A DNA stretch of 64,000 bases from positions 1-64,000 of the forward strand of contig NZ_KB822583.1 in assembly GCF_000364605.1 (NCBI RefSeq). Reading direction: 5' to 3'. The translations under genes were made by a program, and so were the position numbers. The stretch is from Nocardioides sp. Iso805N (GTDB lineage: Bacteria > Actinomycetota > Actinomycetes > Propionibacteriales > Nocardioidaceae). The notes below the pieces were generated by a model that was not told the origin of the DNA, did not search any database, and was given only the letters and a program-made list of their open reading frames with translations. Below, piece by piece: positions 42,633 through 52,398 of this stretch (positions are counted from its first letter, which is position 1; every line of letters begins with the position of its first letter).

Positions 42633-45600
42633 TCAGCTGGCCGACCGGACGGCCCGCTCGTCGGCCTTGATGGCCTTCTTGAGCCGGGAGATCAGCTTGT
42701 TGAGGTGGGTGATCTTCTTGTGCGCCTTCGCCTTGGCCGCCCGTGAGGAGTGCTTGGACCGCAGGATCTTCTGCGCCTTCTTCTTGGCGACCTTGTGCTT
42801 GGCCAGGACGGCACGGTCGTGGGCGAGCTTGGCCTGCGCCTTCTGCAGGGCCGGGTTCGGCTTCACGACGGGGGGAGCGGGCGCCGGGATGCTCACCGGG
42901 TGCGAGTTCGCGCTCGTGGAGCCGAAGTCCTCCTTGAGTGCCGTCACCGAGACGGTGAGGGCGTGACGGGCATCGGCGGCGGTGACGGTGTACGTCGCCT
43001 TCGTCGCTCCGGCGATCGCCACCCCGGTGCGCAGCCACTGGTAGGCGAACGAGTCCGGTGTCGGGGTCCAGGTGCCGGGCGCCGCGGTCAAGGTCGAGCC
43101 CACGGCGGACTTGCCCGTGATGCTCGGCGCGGTCGTGGCCGTGACCGGCCCGTTGGTGGCCGCGGCACACGCCGTGGCGGCCTTGCCCGACCCGGTCACG
43201 GCGACCTGGTCGGCGGGCTCGATCGGCCCCGCGGCGTCGCCGGAGAAGGCCACGTGCAGCACATCGGCGATGGCACTGTTACGGGTGTCGGCGACGTAGA
43301 GGACACCCTTCTTCTGGTCGACTGCCACGGCGTACGGCGTGTTCAGCCGGGTGCTCGCGGGGAGGGTGGCAGTGGCGACCGGGCTGAGGCTCTCGGCGCC
43401 GGCGACGCCGCCCACGTTCACGAGCGTCGAGATCGTGCCATCGGGCGCGACCTCGCGGATCGCGTTGTTGAACGTGTCGGCGATGAACAGGTCGCCGCTG
43501 CCATCCAGCGCAACCCCCTGCGGGTCGTTGAGCTGGGCCGCGGTCGCCTGGCCGCCATCGCCGGAGTAGCCACCGAGGCAGTCGTTGCTCACCTGGCCGG
43601 CGGCGTAGTTGCCCGCCACCGTCGTGATCGCACCGCTCGACGCATCGACGCGACGGACGACGTTGTTCGCCGAGTCGGCGAGGTAGACGTTGTCCTTGGC
43701 GTCGACCGCTAGACCGGCGGGCAGGGCGAGCCTGGCGCTGGTGGCGGCGGCCCCGTCGCCGGTGTAGCCGGCCTTGCCCGTGCCGGCGATGACCTTGATC
43801 GCGCCGGCCGCGGTGACCTCGACGACGCGGTTGTCGTACGTGTCGGCGATGAAGACGTTGTCGTCACCGTCGACAGCCACGCCGTCCGGGTGCCAGAGGT
43901 TGACCGTGACAGGCGTGCTGGTCGAGGTGACTGCCGCACCCGCGCCACCGGCGAGACCGGTGCCCGCGAAGCGGTGGATCTTGCCGTCGGTGGTGATCTC
44001 GCGGATCACGTTGTCACCGCTGTCGGCGATGAAGATGTTGCCGGCCGCATCCTTCGCCGTACCGCCGGGCTGGTAGAGCTCGGCGGCGGTGGCCAGGCCC
44101 TCGTCGCCCAGATCGCCGTAGTTGGCGAGCGAGCCTGCCACGGTGCTCAGCGAGCCGCCGGTGAGGGACGCGAGCACGTTGTCGCCGGTGTTGGAGACGT
44201 AGACCGTGCCGTTGTCGGCCGAGACACCCGCCGGGCGGTAGAGACCGCCGGCCGGGGGCAACGGCAGGCCGGTGGTCACGTCGATGACCGGGGCGCCGCC
44301 TGAATCCTTGCCGTAGGGCACGCCCTGGAGGAGCGGGCCGGTGGTGTCGATCAGGCCCAGACCGTCGGTGTAGTCGTAGCCCTGGGGCGCCAGGAGCTCG
44401 ACGTAGTTGCTCTCGCTGACGTCAAGCCCCGACGTGGCCGCGCTGAGCGTCAAGGAGCCGTTGGCCGCGACCGAGGTGCCGGTCGGGAACGTGTACGCCG
44501 AGCCGTTCTTGGTCTGGAGCACGTAGCCCGAGAGCTCCACGGCCGCAGCCGACCCGTTGTCGATCTCCACGGAAGTGCCGCTGACGTCCCCGAGGGTCAG
44601 CGCGCGGCTGAAGCCGAGCTGCTCGAGGTCGACCGTGCCGGGGCTGCTGAGGGCCGTCTTCAGGGCGTAGTTGATGTCGTCGCCGCCGCTGTGCAGCGAG
44701 TTGTACCAGACGGTCGCGACGGGGTTGCTGAGGTCGCTGGGCAGCTCGTAGTGCTCGGCGTAGTTGCCGTTGGTGGGCGTGCAGACCAAGGTCCCGTTGA
44801 TGCCTGGTTTGGTCACGGTGCCGGCAGCGCAGGGCGTGTCGACCCAGGCCTGCGAGATCGTCGTCGCGCCCTGGTTGACCGAGATGTCGTAGCTGCGGTC
44901 GCCGCCCGAGTTGGCCATCGAGCCGAAGCCCTGCACCAGCACCACCGGCGTCGACGCGGGCAGGCCGTAGTTAGCGAGGAACTGCGCGGTCGTCTTGACG
45001 CCGAGGTAGTTGGTCTCGACCCACCAGAAGAGCTGAGTGCCGTGCGCCGGGATGACCGGGTCGGCGATGGGCGAGGTCGCCGTCGTGTCCGACGGATCGT
45101 GCAGCGTCATGACGGCGCCGCTCTTGGTGAGCGTCAGGCCGGATGCGGCGAAGTCGATCGCGTGGTCGGTGGTGTTGGTGATCTCGCTGTACTCGTAGTA
45201 GTCGGTCGAGTTGGTGTCGTAGTTGACCTCGGAGACCAGCAGGTCGTTCGGATTGACCGCCGGTGCGTCCGAGTTGTTGGCCTTGCCCTTGGTGGTGTGG
45301 CCCGAGACACCGAAGGTGCCGGTGCCGTCGGTGGTGCGCGCCCACGAGGTCGCGGCATACGACGTCCACGAGGTCGAGTCGAGGAGTGTGTCGTCGGTCT
45401 CGGTGAGGTAGAGGGTGTCCTTGGCGGCGAGATCGAAACCGGCGGCCTTGAGGGCGGAGCCGCTGATGACGGTGTACCCGTTGGCGTCGATGTTCTGGGC
45501 GGGCACCTGATCGGTGTCGCCCTCGCTGTCGACGAGGCGGACCGACGTGCCGGTGACACCGGTGCCGGTGTTGTAGAGCTCGATCCAGTCGTTGGCCGCC

Positions 45601-48600
45601 ATGCCGGTGGCCTTGACCTCGTTGATCGTCAGACCGGCGAGCGGGTCACCCGAGGCGGGGGCGCTGAGATTGGGCAGCTCGACCAAGGTGAAGTCCCGGG
45701 AGGCCGAGTCCTTGGTCACGCTGCTGTCGGTGACGGTCACGTGCACGCTGTAGCGCCCGAGCGCATCGGTCGGCGTGCCGCTGATCAGGCCCGAGGTCTT
45801 GTCGATCGTCACCCCGGTAGGCAGGCCGGTGGCGCCGTACGCGTACGGCGCCCCGCCGCCGTGCGCCTGCACCTGGATGGCGGTGAGCGCCGTGCCTTGG
45901 TGCGCGATCGTGTCGGCGATCGGCTGAAGTCGCAGCTCCTTGCTCACCGTCAGGGTGAAGACGGTCGTGGTGGTGTCGCTCGCCATGTCGTCGCCGACGG
46001 TGACGGTGATCGGGTAGTCCTTCAGGTCGTCGGAGGGGCCCGGAGTGCCGCTGATGACGCCCGTGCTCTTGTCGATCGTGACCCCGGCCGGCAGGCCGTC
46101 GGCCGAGTAGGTCAGCGCGCCGAAGATCGCTTGCGCCTGCACCGTGATGGGGTTCATCGCCTCGCCGAGCGAGATCTCGGTGTTGCCGACGGGCGTGACC
46201 GCGACGCGGTCGATGCCCGTGACCGGCGTGAAGTCCGTGCTGTTCGCGTTCGCGTCGACGGGGTAGCCGTCGGCGAACTTTCGCATGATGACGCAGGTGT
46301 TGTTCGTGCCGGAGTCGACGCCGGTGACCTTGGACGAGCCGTTGCTCTCCGCCGCCGAGGGCTGGTTGGTGGAGGCGTTCATCCAGCCGACACCATCGAC
46401 CTCACCTGCGGTCTTCGCGGCGGCCGAGGACAGGTCGCCGTTGATGGCGCTGGTGCCCTTGGTGGCGTCGAGCAGCTCGATCTGGCCACCGGTGTTGCAG
46501 CCGCCCATATTGCTGCTGGACTGGTTGCCGTTGGCGGGTGTTGCGACCGAGACGTCCAGGTCGGGGGTGAAGCCGGGGGAGTAGGCCCCATGGTCCACAG
46601 GCGTGTGGGCGTTGCCGTACCAGACGAGGAAGTAGTGGTGCGGCGCCACGGTCCCGTACAGCTTGACGAGGCTGCTGCAGGCGGTCGTGGAGCTGTAGGT
46701 GCGGTAGCACAGGTCGTAGTGGGGGGTGACCGTGGCGTTGGGCGTCGTCGTGGTGTCGATCGAGCCCAGCGAGATGGGGTTGTCGGTCGGGTTGTAGAGC
46801 TCGACCCAGTCGTTGGACCACCTGGCGGAGTCGGAGTTGGCGCCGAACACCGCCGCGATGACGAGGTGGTCGGTATCCAGGGCGGGATCCAGGTTGGCGG
46901 CACCCTCGGTGGCCTTGCTGGAGACGGTGAAGTCGCCGGTCCCGTCGGGGTAGCGCGCCCACGAGGTCGAGGGGTACGACGTCCACGACGTCTCGTCGAG
47001 CACGGTGTCGTCGCTCTCGGTGAGATCGAGGGTGTCCTGGGCGGTGAGATCGAGTCCGGCGGCGTCGAGGTCGGCGCCGCCGACGACGACGTACGCACCG
47101 GCGTCGATGCTCTGGGTCGGCAGCTGGTAGGAGTCACCGTCGCCATCGACCAGGCTCACCGAGGCGTCGGTGATGTCGGCGCCGGTGTTGTAGAGCTCCA
47201 CCCAGTCGTCGGCCGGCGTACCGGTTGCCGTGACCTCGTTGATCTTGAGCCCGGCGAGCGGGTCGGTCGAGGAGGGCGCCGTCGATTTCGGCAGCTCGAC
47301 CAGGGCGAAGTCGACCGAGGCCGACTTTGCAGGCGTGCCGCCGTCGGTCACGGTCACGTGCACGCCGTAGTGGCCGACCTTGTCCGTCGAAGTGCCGCTG
47401 ATCTCACCGGAGCTCGGGTCGATGTCGACGCCTTCGGGCAAGCCGGTGGCCGTGAAGTTATAGTCCGGGGTGCCACCGTGCGTTGTCACCTCGATCGGCG
47501 TGAGGGCAGCACCCTTGTGGACGGAGGCGTCCGCGATCGAGTCGACCCGCAGCGCACTGCTGACGGTGAGCGTGAAGGTCGTGGACGCCGTCTCGGAGCC
47601 GGTCGGCCAGGTGTCGGTGACGACGATCGTGACGGGGTAGTCCTTGAGGTCGGCGGTCGCGCTCGGGGTGCCGCCGATGATGCCGGTGGTCGGGTCGATG
47701 GTGACGCCGTCCGGCAGACCGTCGGCCGCATAGCTCAGGGTGCCGACGCTCGTGCTGCCCTGCACCTGGATCGGCGTCATAGCCTCACCACGGCTGATCT
47801 CCGCGTCGCTCACCTTGGCCACCGTGACGTGGTCGCTGGCCTGTGAGTGGATCGTGAAGTCGGCGGTGGTGAGCGCGGAGAAGTCGCTGGCGTTGGTGTC
47901 CGTGTCCTGCGGGAGCCCGTTCACGAATGTGCGGGCCGCGACGTAGGAGTTGGACGTGCCCGCCGAGGCGCCGGTCACGACCGTGGAGCCGCCGGTCTCG
48001 GCGCTCCCCGGCTGGCTGATGACTGCCGGGGGACCCGCGGCGTACTTGGTCCAGGCGACGGCGTCGACGACGCCCGCAGCCTTCGCTGCCGCCGAGGAGA
48101 GATCGCCTGTGCCGGCGTAGGTCCCGTTGCTCGCCGCACTGAGCAGGAGGATCTGGCCGCCGGTGCTGTATCCGCCGAAGCCGGTGTTCGACTGGCCGGA
48201 GGGATCCGTTGAGGTGCCCGCGGTGTTGCCGGCGTCGAGCGCGAAGTTCAGGTCCGGGGTGACGCCCGCAGGCGGAGCGCCGCGGCTGGTGCCGGCGGCA
48301 GCGTTGTGGCCGTCCCAGATCAGGAAGTAGTGATGCGCCCGGACGGTGCCGTACAACTTCATCGAGCTGCAGCTGGTGCCGCTGATGCTGCGGTAGCACT
48401 GGTAGTAGCTCGGTGTCACCGTCGAACCGCTGACGGTTCCGAGGGAGATGTCCGCGTCGGTCGGGTTGTAGAGCTCGACCCAGTCGCTGTTGTAGGCACC
48501 ACCGTCGCTGCCGTACACGGCAGCGATCACCAGGTGATCGGGTGCCGTCGGGTCAGCGGCGTGAGCACTGCTCGCGGTCACCGCCGTCACGGCCGTCATC

Positions 48601-48683
48601 GTCGCCGCGGTCGTCGCCGCCGCGGCCAGGACGGTGGCGATGCGCCGACCCATCCTCATCTTGAAACGCTGGTTCAGTGCCAC
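42633..48683 (-). CDS. Giant secreted protein: lamin-tail, Ig-like, NHL and coiled-coil domains
   Basis: 2016 residues from GTG 48683. A Sec signal ends at ASSAHA (near 42). Two long modules, near residues 48-600 and 604-1148, each run: lamin-tail domain (DHLVIAAVYGSDGG and SDWVELYNPTDADISLG), two He_PIG-type Ig domains (LSYAADGLPDGVTIDPTTGI), then a second lamin-tail (INEVTATGTPADDWVELYNT). A third lamin-tail region fills about 1148-1475. An NHL propeller (1478-1811, repeats like GVAVDGDDNVFIADTYDNRV) and an Ig-like domain (GSTLTAAPGTWTPTPDSFAY) follow, and a Lys/Ala-rich coiled coil ends the protein. Probably a cell-surface or matrix scaffold; function unknown. Confidence 0.9.
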   Translation of the reverse strand: MALNQRFKMRMGRRIATVLAAAATTAATMTAVTAVTASSAHAADPTAPDHLVIAAVYGSDGGAYNSDWVELYNPTDADISLGTVSGSTVTPSYYQCYRSISGTSCSSMKLYGTVRAHHYFLIWDGHNAAAGTSRGAPPAGVTPDLNFALDAGNTAGTSTDPSGQSNTGFGGYSTGGQILLLSAASNGTYAGTGDLSSAAAKAAGVVDAVAWTKYAAGPPAVISQPGSAETGGSTVVTGASAGTSNSYVAARTFVNGLPQDTDTNASDFSALTTADFTIHSQASDHVTVAKVSDAEISRGEAMTPIQVQGSTSVGTLSYAADGLPDGVTIDPTTGIIGGTPSATADLKDYPVTIVVTDTWPTGSETASTTFTLTVSSALRVDSIADASVHKGAALTPIEVTTHGGTPDYNFTATGLPEGVDIDPSSGEISGTSTDKVGHYGVHVTVTDGGTPAKSASVDFALVELPKSTAPSSTDPLAGLKINEVTATGTPADDWVELYNTGADITDASVSLVDGDGDSYQLPTQSIDAGAYVVVGGADLDAAGLDLTAQDTLDLTESDDTVLDETSWTSYPSTSWARYPDGTGDFTVSSKATEGAANLDPALDTDHLVIAAVFGANSDSARWSNDWVELYNPTDNPISLGSIDTTTTPNATVTPHYDLCYRTYSSTTACSSLVKLYGTVAPHHYFLVWYGNAHTPVDHGAYSPGFTPDLDVSVATPANGNQSSSNMGGCNTGGQIELLDATKGTSAINGDLSSAAAKTAGEVDGVGWMNASTNQPSAAESNGSSKVTGVDSGTNNTCVIMRKFADGYPVDANANSTDFTPVTGIDRVAVTPVGNTEISLGEAMNPITVQAQAIFGALTYSADGLPAGVTIDKSTGVISGTPGPSDDLKDYPITVTVGDDMASDTTTTVFTLTVSKELRLQPIADTIAHQGTALTAIQVQAHGGGAPYAYGATGLPTGVTIDKTSGLISGTPTDALGRYSVHVTVTDSSVTKDSASRDFTLVELPNLSAPASGDPLAGLTINEVKATGMAANDWIELYNTGTGVTGTSVRLVDSEGDTDQVPAQNIDANGYTVISGSALKAAGFDLAAKDTLYLTETDDTLLDSTSWTSYAATSWARTTDGTGTFGVSGHTTKGKANNSDAPAVNPNDLLVSEVNYDTNSTDYYEYSEITNTTDHAIDFAASGLTLTKSGAVMTLHDPSDTTATSPIADPVIPAHGTQLFWWVETNYLGVKTTAQFLANYGLPASTPVVLVQGFGSMANSGGDRSYDISVNQGATTISQAWVDTPCAAGTVTKPGINGTLVCTPTNGNYAEHYELPSDLSNPVATVWYNSLHSGGDDINYALKTALSSPGTVDLEQLGFSRALTLGDVSGTSVEIDNGSAAAVELSGYVLQTKNGSAYTFPTGTSVAANGSLTLSAATSGLDVSESNYVELLAPQGYDYTDGLGLIDTTGPLLQGVPYGKDSGGAPVIDVTTGLPLPPAGGLYRPAGVSADNGTVYVSNTGDNVLASLTGGSLSTVAGSLANYGDLGDEGLATAAELYQPGGTAKDAAGNIFIADSGDNVIREITTDGKIHRFAGTGLAGGAGAAVTSTSTPVTVNLWHPDGVAVDGDDNVFIADTYDNRVVEVTAAGAIKVIAGTGKAGYTGDGAAATSARLALPAGLAVDAKDNVYLADSANNVVRRVDASSGAITTVAGNYAAGQVSNDCLGGYSGDGGQATAAQLNDPQGVALDGSGDLFIADTFNNAIREVAPDGTISTLVNVGGVAGAESLSPVATATLPASTRLNTPYAVAVDQKKGVLYVADTRNSAIADVLHVAFSGDAAGPIEPADQVAVTGSGKAATACAAATNGPVTATTAPSITGKSAVGSTLTAAPGTWTPTPDSFAYQWLRTGVAIAGATKATYTVTAADARHALTVSVTALKEDFGSTSANSHPVSIPAPAPPVVKPNPALQKAQAKLAHDRAVLAKHKVAKKKAQKILRSKHSSRAAKAKAHKKITHLNKLISRLKKAIKADERAVRSAS

Positions 48684-48932
48684 CGATGGCCCTTCCGTCC
48701 GCGGGGTCCAGCCGCCGCGATGTGGGGGTGCCGCGAGGTTGGACGTTCACTAGCGAAGGGAACCTGTCAGCGCTTGGTAAACGCTCGACGTCGAGATACT
48801 GAACGCGGCTGGCCTCTTACCTTTCGCCAGCAAGGTATTTGGGTGTACGACGCCCCGTGGCTGAACGCAGCCGCAACGCTCACGCCGGGCTCGTTATCGT
48901 GAGTGGCTCCCCGGCCTGAGAGGCTGTCCTTC
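48684..48932. other. Divergent promoter region
   Basis: The 249 bp between the giant-protein gene and dapE hold no gene. GAGGCT (48920-48925) lies seven bases before GTG 48933 and may be the dapE -10. The segment 48815-48845 is AT-richer than its surroundings. Confidence 0.4.
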
Positions 48933-50003
48933 GTGAACGAGATGTCGATCCCCCTTCCGCTGCCGCTCGACGTGGTGTCCCTGACGATGGCGTTGGTCAA
49001 CACCCCGTCGGTCAGTCACACCGAGGGTGAGCTCGCGGACTCCGTTGAAGCGACGCTCTCCCCGCTGGCGCATTTGGAGGTGGAGCGCTTCGGCAACACC
49101 GTCGTCGCGCGCACCGACCGGGGCCACGCCGAGCGGGTCGTGGTCGCCGGGCATCTCGACACCGTCCCGGAGAACGACAACGCCCTCGGCTACGTCGAGA
49201 TGGGCAAGCTCTTCGGACTCGGCGCCTGCGACATGAAGGGCGGGCTCGCGGTGATGCTCAAGACGGCCGCGCTCGGCGCCTACAACCGCGACGTCACCTT
49301 CGTCTTCTACGACTGCGAGGAGGTGGCCAGCGAGCACAACGGCCTGCGCAAGCTCTCCGAGCAGCGGCCCGATCTCCTGCAGGCCGACCTAGCGATCCTG
49401 ATGGAGCCGAGCAACGCGGGGGTCGAGGCCGGGTGCCAGGGCACCATCCGGGTCGAGGTCACCGTGCCGGGGGAGCGGGCGCACAGCGCGCGGTCCTGGG
49501 CGGGCGTCAACGCCATCCACAAGGCGGGCGACCTGCTGCGCCGGCTCGAGGCTCACGAGCCTCGGCAGCCGGTGATCGACGGCCTGACCTACCACGAGGG
49601 CCTCAACGCGGTCTTCGTCCGTGGCGGCGTGGCCGGAAACGTGATCCCCGACGAGTGCGTCGTGACGGTCAACTACCGGTTCGCCCCGGACCGATCGCAG
49701 GCCGAGGCGGAGGCCTTCCTGCGGGAGTTCTTCGCGCCGTACGACGTCGTCGTGACCGACAGCGCCCCCGGTGCCCTGCCCGGGCTGGACCGGCCGGCCG
49801 CGAAGGCGTTCCTGGAGGTGGTCGGCACCGAGCCCGGACCGAAGTTCGGTTGGACCGACGTGGCCCTGTTCAGCGCACTCGGCGTACCTGCGGTCAACTT
49901 CGGGCCCGGCGATCCTCAGCTCGCGCACACGCGTGACGAGTATGTTCCTACCGCAGAGTTGACGGAGTGTGAACACGTGTTGAAGGAGTGGCTGCGAGCA
50001 TGA
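48933..50003 (+). CDS. dapE: Succinyl-diaminopimelate desuccinylase
   Basis: 356 residues from GTG 48933 (an in-frame GTG at 48903 gives 366). M20 metallopeptidase marks: VVVAGHLDTVPENDN (first His and Asp ligand), LFGLGACDMKGGLAVML, VFYDCEEVASEHNGLRKL (catalytic Glu pair), ILMEPSNAGVEAGCQGTIRV and the final HTRDEYVPTAELTECEHVL ligand region. It splits N-succinyl-LL-DAP to succinate and LL-DAP. It overlaps the LOG gene by four bases. Confidence 0.94.
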   Translation: MNEMSIPLPLPLDVVSLTMALVNTPSVSHTEGELADSVEATLSPLAHLEVERFGNTVVARTDRGHAERVVVAGHLDTVPENDNALGYVEMGKLFGLGACDMKGGLAVMLKTAALGAYNRDVTFVFYDCEEVASEHNGLRKLSEQRPDLLQADLAILMEPSNAGVEAGCQGTIRVEVTVPGERAHSARSWAGVNAIHKAGDLLRRLEAHEPRQPVIDGLTYHEGLNAVFVRGGVAGNVIPDECVVTVNYRFAPDRSQAEAEAFLREFFAPYDVVVTDSAPGALPGLDRPAAKAFLEVVGTEPGPKFGWTDVALFSALGVPAVNFGPGDPQLAHTRDEYVPTAELTECEHVLKEWLRA

Positions 50004-50734
50004 CCGGCTTCAACGGCGCCCGTCCGGGCACGGGGAGGCATCCCGGCGCGCGCCCTGGCGGAGAGACCAATGACCAGCGTCTGCTCGACAACCGCGGGCT
50101 GTCGGAGTGGAACCACACCGACGTGTGGCGGGTGATGAAGATCCAGGCCGAGTTCGTGGAGGCGTTCAACGACCTCGCCGACCTCGGCCCCGCGATCAGC
50201 GTCTTCGGCAGTGCCCGCACCAAGCCGGACGACCCGACGTACGAGGCCGGGGTCAAGCTCGGCGCAGCACTGGCGCAGGCCGGGTTCTCGGTCATCACCG
50301 GCGGTGGACCCGGCGCGATGGAGGCGGTCAACAAGGGCGCAGCGGAGGTCGGCGGCACGAGCGTCGGCCTCGGCATCGAGCTGCCCTGGGAGGCCCGGCT
50401 CAACGACTACGTCAACCTGGGCATCGACTTCCGCTACTTCTTCGTCCGCAAGACGATGTTCATCAAGTACTCCCAGGGATACGTCGTGCTGCCCGGCGGT
50501 GTCGGCACCCTCGACGAGCTGTTCGAGGCGATGACCCTCGTGCAGACGCACAAGGTGACCCAGTTCCCGATCGTGCTGCTCGGCGTGCGGCACTGGGAGG
50601 GGCTGGTGGAGTGGATGCGCAACACCATGCTGCCCGAAGGACGCATCGCGCAGTCCGATCTGGACATGCTCACCCTGACCGATGACGTGGACGAGGCGGT
50701 CGAGCTGATGGTGAAGGCGAGGGACGCGTCATGA
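50000..50734 (+). CDS. LOG-family (TIGR00730) Rossmann protein
   Basis: 244 residues from ATG 50000 (ATGA overlap with dapE). ISVFGSARTKPDD, VITGGGPGAMEAVNKGAAEV and VVLPGGVGTLDELFEAMTLV give the GGGxGxM and PGGxGTxxE motifs of cytokinin-type nucleotide 5'-monophosphate phosphoribohydrolases. It should cleave AMP or a modified AMP to base plus ribose phosphate. The dapE-LOG order matches the mycobacterial neighbourhood. Confidence 0.92.
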   Translation: MTGFNGARPGTGRHPGARPGGETNDQRLLDNRGLSEWNHTDVWRVMKIQAEFVEAFNDLADLGPAISVFGSARTKPDDPTYEAGVKLGAALAQAGFSVITGGGPGAMEAVNKGAAEVGGTSVGLGIELPWEARLNDYVNLGIDFRYFFVRKTMFIKYSQGYVVLPGGVGTLDELFEAMTLVQTHKVTQFPIVLLGVRHWEGLVEWMRNTMLPEGRIAQSDLDMLTLTDDVDEAVELMVKARDAS

Positions 50735-51105
50735 TGTGGGTGTTCGCCATCCTGGTGGTGCTGGCCATCGGTTCGATCGCGGTGGTCGCCGCCGGCCGCG
50801 GCACGCCCCTCCAGGAGGAGTACGACGACCGCCCGGACGTGTTCGTGCCCGCCGAGGGGCCACTGGGCCCCGGTGAGCTGAAGGCCGTCCGCTTCTCGCT
50901 GGCCGTGCGTGGCTACCGGATGTCCGAGGTCGACGCCCTGCTCTCCCGGCTCGCGAAGCAGCTGGAGGAGGCGACCGGCAAGCCGGCGCCCCTGGCGCTG
51001 CCGGCGCCACACCACGGCACGCACGACACGGGCGACGCGGGCACCGCGGATGTGGTGCGCGACGGGTCGTCCGCCTCGGCCGGGGAAGCGGAGGACCCGG
51101 CCTGA
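50731..51105 (+). CDS. Membrane-anchored DivIVA-motif protein
   Basis: 124 residues, overlapping the LOG gene by four bases. One N-terminal helix (WVFAILVVLAIGSIAVVAAG) is followed by VRFSLAVRGYRMSEVDALLS with RLAKQLEE, the DivIVA-like motif and a short coil. The end is acidic and low-complexity. This layout is common in Actinobacteria beside LOG/TagA genes; a link to polar growth or cell envelope assembly is inferred. Confidence 0.85.
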   Translation: MMWVFAILVVLAIGSIAVVAAGRGTPLQEEYDDRPDVFVPAEGPLGPGELKAVRFSLAVRGYRMSEVDALLSRLAKQLEEATGKPAPLALPAPHHGTHDTGDAGTADVVRDGSSASAGEAEDPA

Positions 51106-51524
51106 TGGCAGCGGTCGTGGTCTACGTCCTCACCGCTCTCGCCGCCCTGATCGTCCTGCTGACGCGACTGCGCTGGCGGCAGGACCGGGTTGCTGGCCGC
51201 GCCGCGGTGAGCAGCCGCTGGGCGTTCTGGCACACGGTCTGCGGCGCGCTCGGCTTCGTGATCTGGACCATCTTCCTGGTCGCGCCCGACGACACCCTGC
51301 TCGGTGGCGCGGGGATGGGCATCTTCGGGCTGGGCTTCTGGTGGCTGGTGGTCATCTTCGGCATGCTGATGCTCATCCGGTGGCTGCCCAGTCGCGGTCG
51401 CCACGCCGGCAGCAGCGGCAAGGACCGTTGGTCGGCCGGGCCGTGGCTCTCCCTCCTGGCCCATGGCGGCATGCTGGTCATCGCGATCGTGATGACGTGG
51501 GCCTACCTGATGCAGAAAGTCTGA
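51105..51524 (+). CDS. Four-helix hypothetical membrane protein
   Basis: 139 residues; start ATG 51105 overlaps the previous stop by one base (TGATG). Helices: VVVYVLTALAALIVLLTRL, FWHTVCGALGFVIWTIFLVA, GLGFWWLVVIFGMLMLIRWL and LLAHGGMLVIAIVMTWAYL. No family named. Translational coupling with the DivIVA-motif gene suggests a shared envelope role. Confidence 0.75.
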   Translation: MAAVVVYVLTALAALIVLLTRLRWRQDRVAGRAAVSSRWAFWHTVCGALGFVIWTIFLVAPDDTLLGGAGMGIFGLGFWWLVVIFGMLMLIRWLPSRGRHAGSSGKDRWSAGPWLSLLAHGGMLVIAIVMTWAYLMQKV

Positions 51525-51533
51525 GGAACGCTC

Positions 51534-52313
51534 GTGAACCTGCGACTCGGCGCAGCACTGACCACCCTGGTCACCGTCGGCGTGCTGACGGCGGCGACGT
51601 CGCCCTCGGCGTACGCCGGACGGGGGGCGGCCCCCACCGTGGCCGCACCCGCGGCCGTTCGGGCCGCCGTGGTGGACAGGGTGGTGATCGGCTACTCGGT
51701 CAAGCATCGCCCGATCGTCGCCTACCACCTCGGCGAGCAGGGCCCGGGCATCCCGACGATGATGATCGTCAGCACGATGCACGGCAACGAGCGCCAGATC
51801 CAGAAGATCCCGGAGGCGCTGCGTGACGGCAGGAAGATCCACGGCGTCGACCTGTGGGTCGTGCCTGTGATGAACCCGGACGGGTTGGCTGCCGACACCC
51901 GGCAGAACGCCCACGGCGTCGACCTCAACCGCAACTTCCCGACCCACTGGGTGCACACCACCGGCCACTACGGCTCCGGTCCCAAGGCCGCCAGCGAGCC
52001 CGAGACCCGGGCGATGATGAGCTTCCTGCTGAAGGTGAAGCCCGAGCGGCTGATCAGCTTCCACCAGCCGCTGCACGGCGTCGACGTCGACTCACGTCGG
52101 CCCGCGTTCTCGCACAAGGTGTCTCGCGCCCTGCACCTTCCGGTCTCGCACGTGAAGTGTGGCGGCGTGTGCGGCGGCACCATGACGCAGTGGTTCGAGG
52201 CGCATCTTCCGGGCACCGCGATCACCGTCGAGTACGGCGCCCACCCCGCCTCGCGCACCCTTCGCGTGCAGGCGCCGAAGGCGCTTTTGCGGCTCTTCGG
52301 TGGGCATCGCTGA
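51534..52313 (+). CDS. Secreted M14-type zinc carboxypeptidase/amidase
   Basis: 259 residues from GTG 51534. A Sec signal ends near SPSAYA. Zinc ligands are in STMHGNERQIQKIPEAL (HxxE) and SFHQPLHGVDVDS (His), with VDLNRNFPTHW (substrate Asn-Arg) and AITVEYGAHPASRT (catalytic Glu). This is the MpaA-like branch of M14, which trims murein peptides. It should act on cell-wall peptides outside the membrane. GAGGA precedes the start by seven bases. Confidence 0.92.
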   Translation: MNLRLGAALTTLVTVGVLTAATSPSAYAGRGAAPTVAAPAAVRAAVVDRVVIGYSVKHRPIVAYHLGEQGPGIPTMMIVSTMHGNERQIQKIPEALRDGRKIHGVDLWVVPVMNPDGLAADTRQNAHGVDLNRNFPTHWVHTTGHYGSGPKAASEPETRAMMSFLLKVKPERLISFHQPLHGVDVDSRRPAFSHKVSRALHLPVSHVKCGGVCGGTMTQWFEAHLPGTAITVEYGAHPASRTLRVQAPKALLRLFGGHR

Positions 52314-52398
52314 ACATGGCGCGTTGCGATAGGGGATAATGGTCCCCGCACTGAGAGCCAGACACCGGCTGTTTCCGATTTGAAATGGGGTGCCACGC

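Noticed and set aside
44691..47846. 1051-residue plus-strand open frame opposite the giant surface protein
   Set aside because: It is Gly/Arg/Val-rich with no domain, while the minus strand has clear lamin-tail, Ig and NHL repeats.
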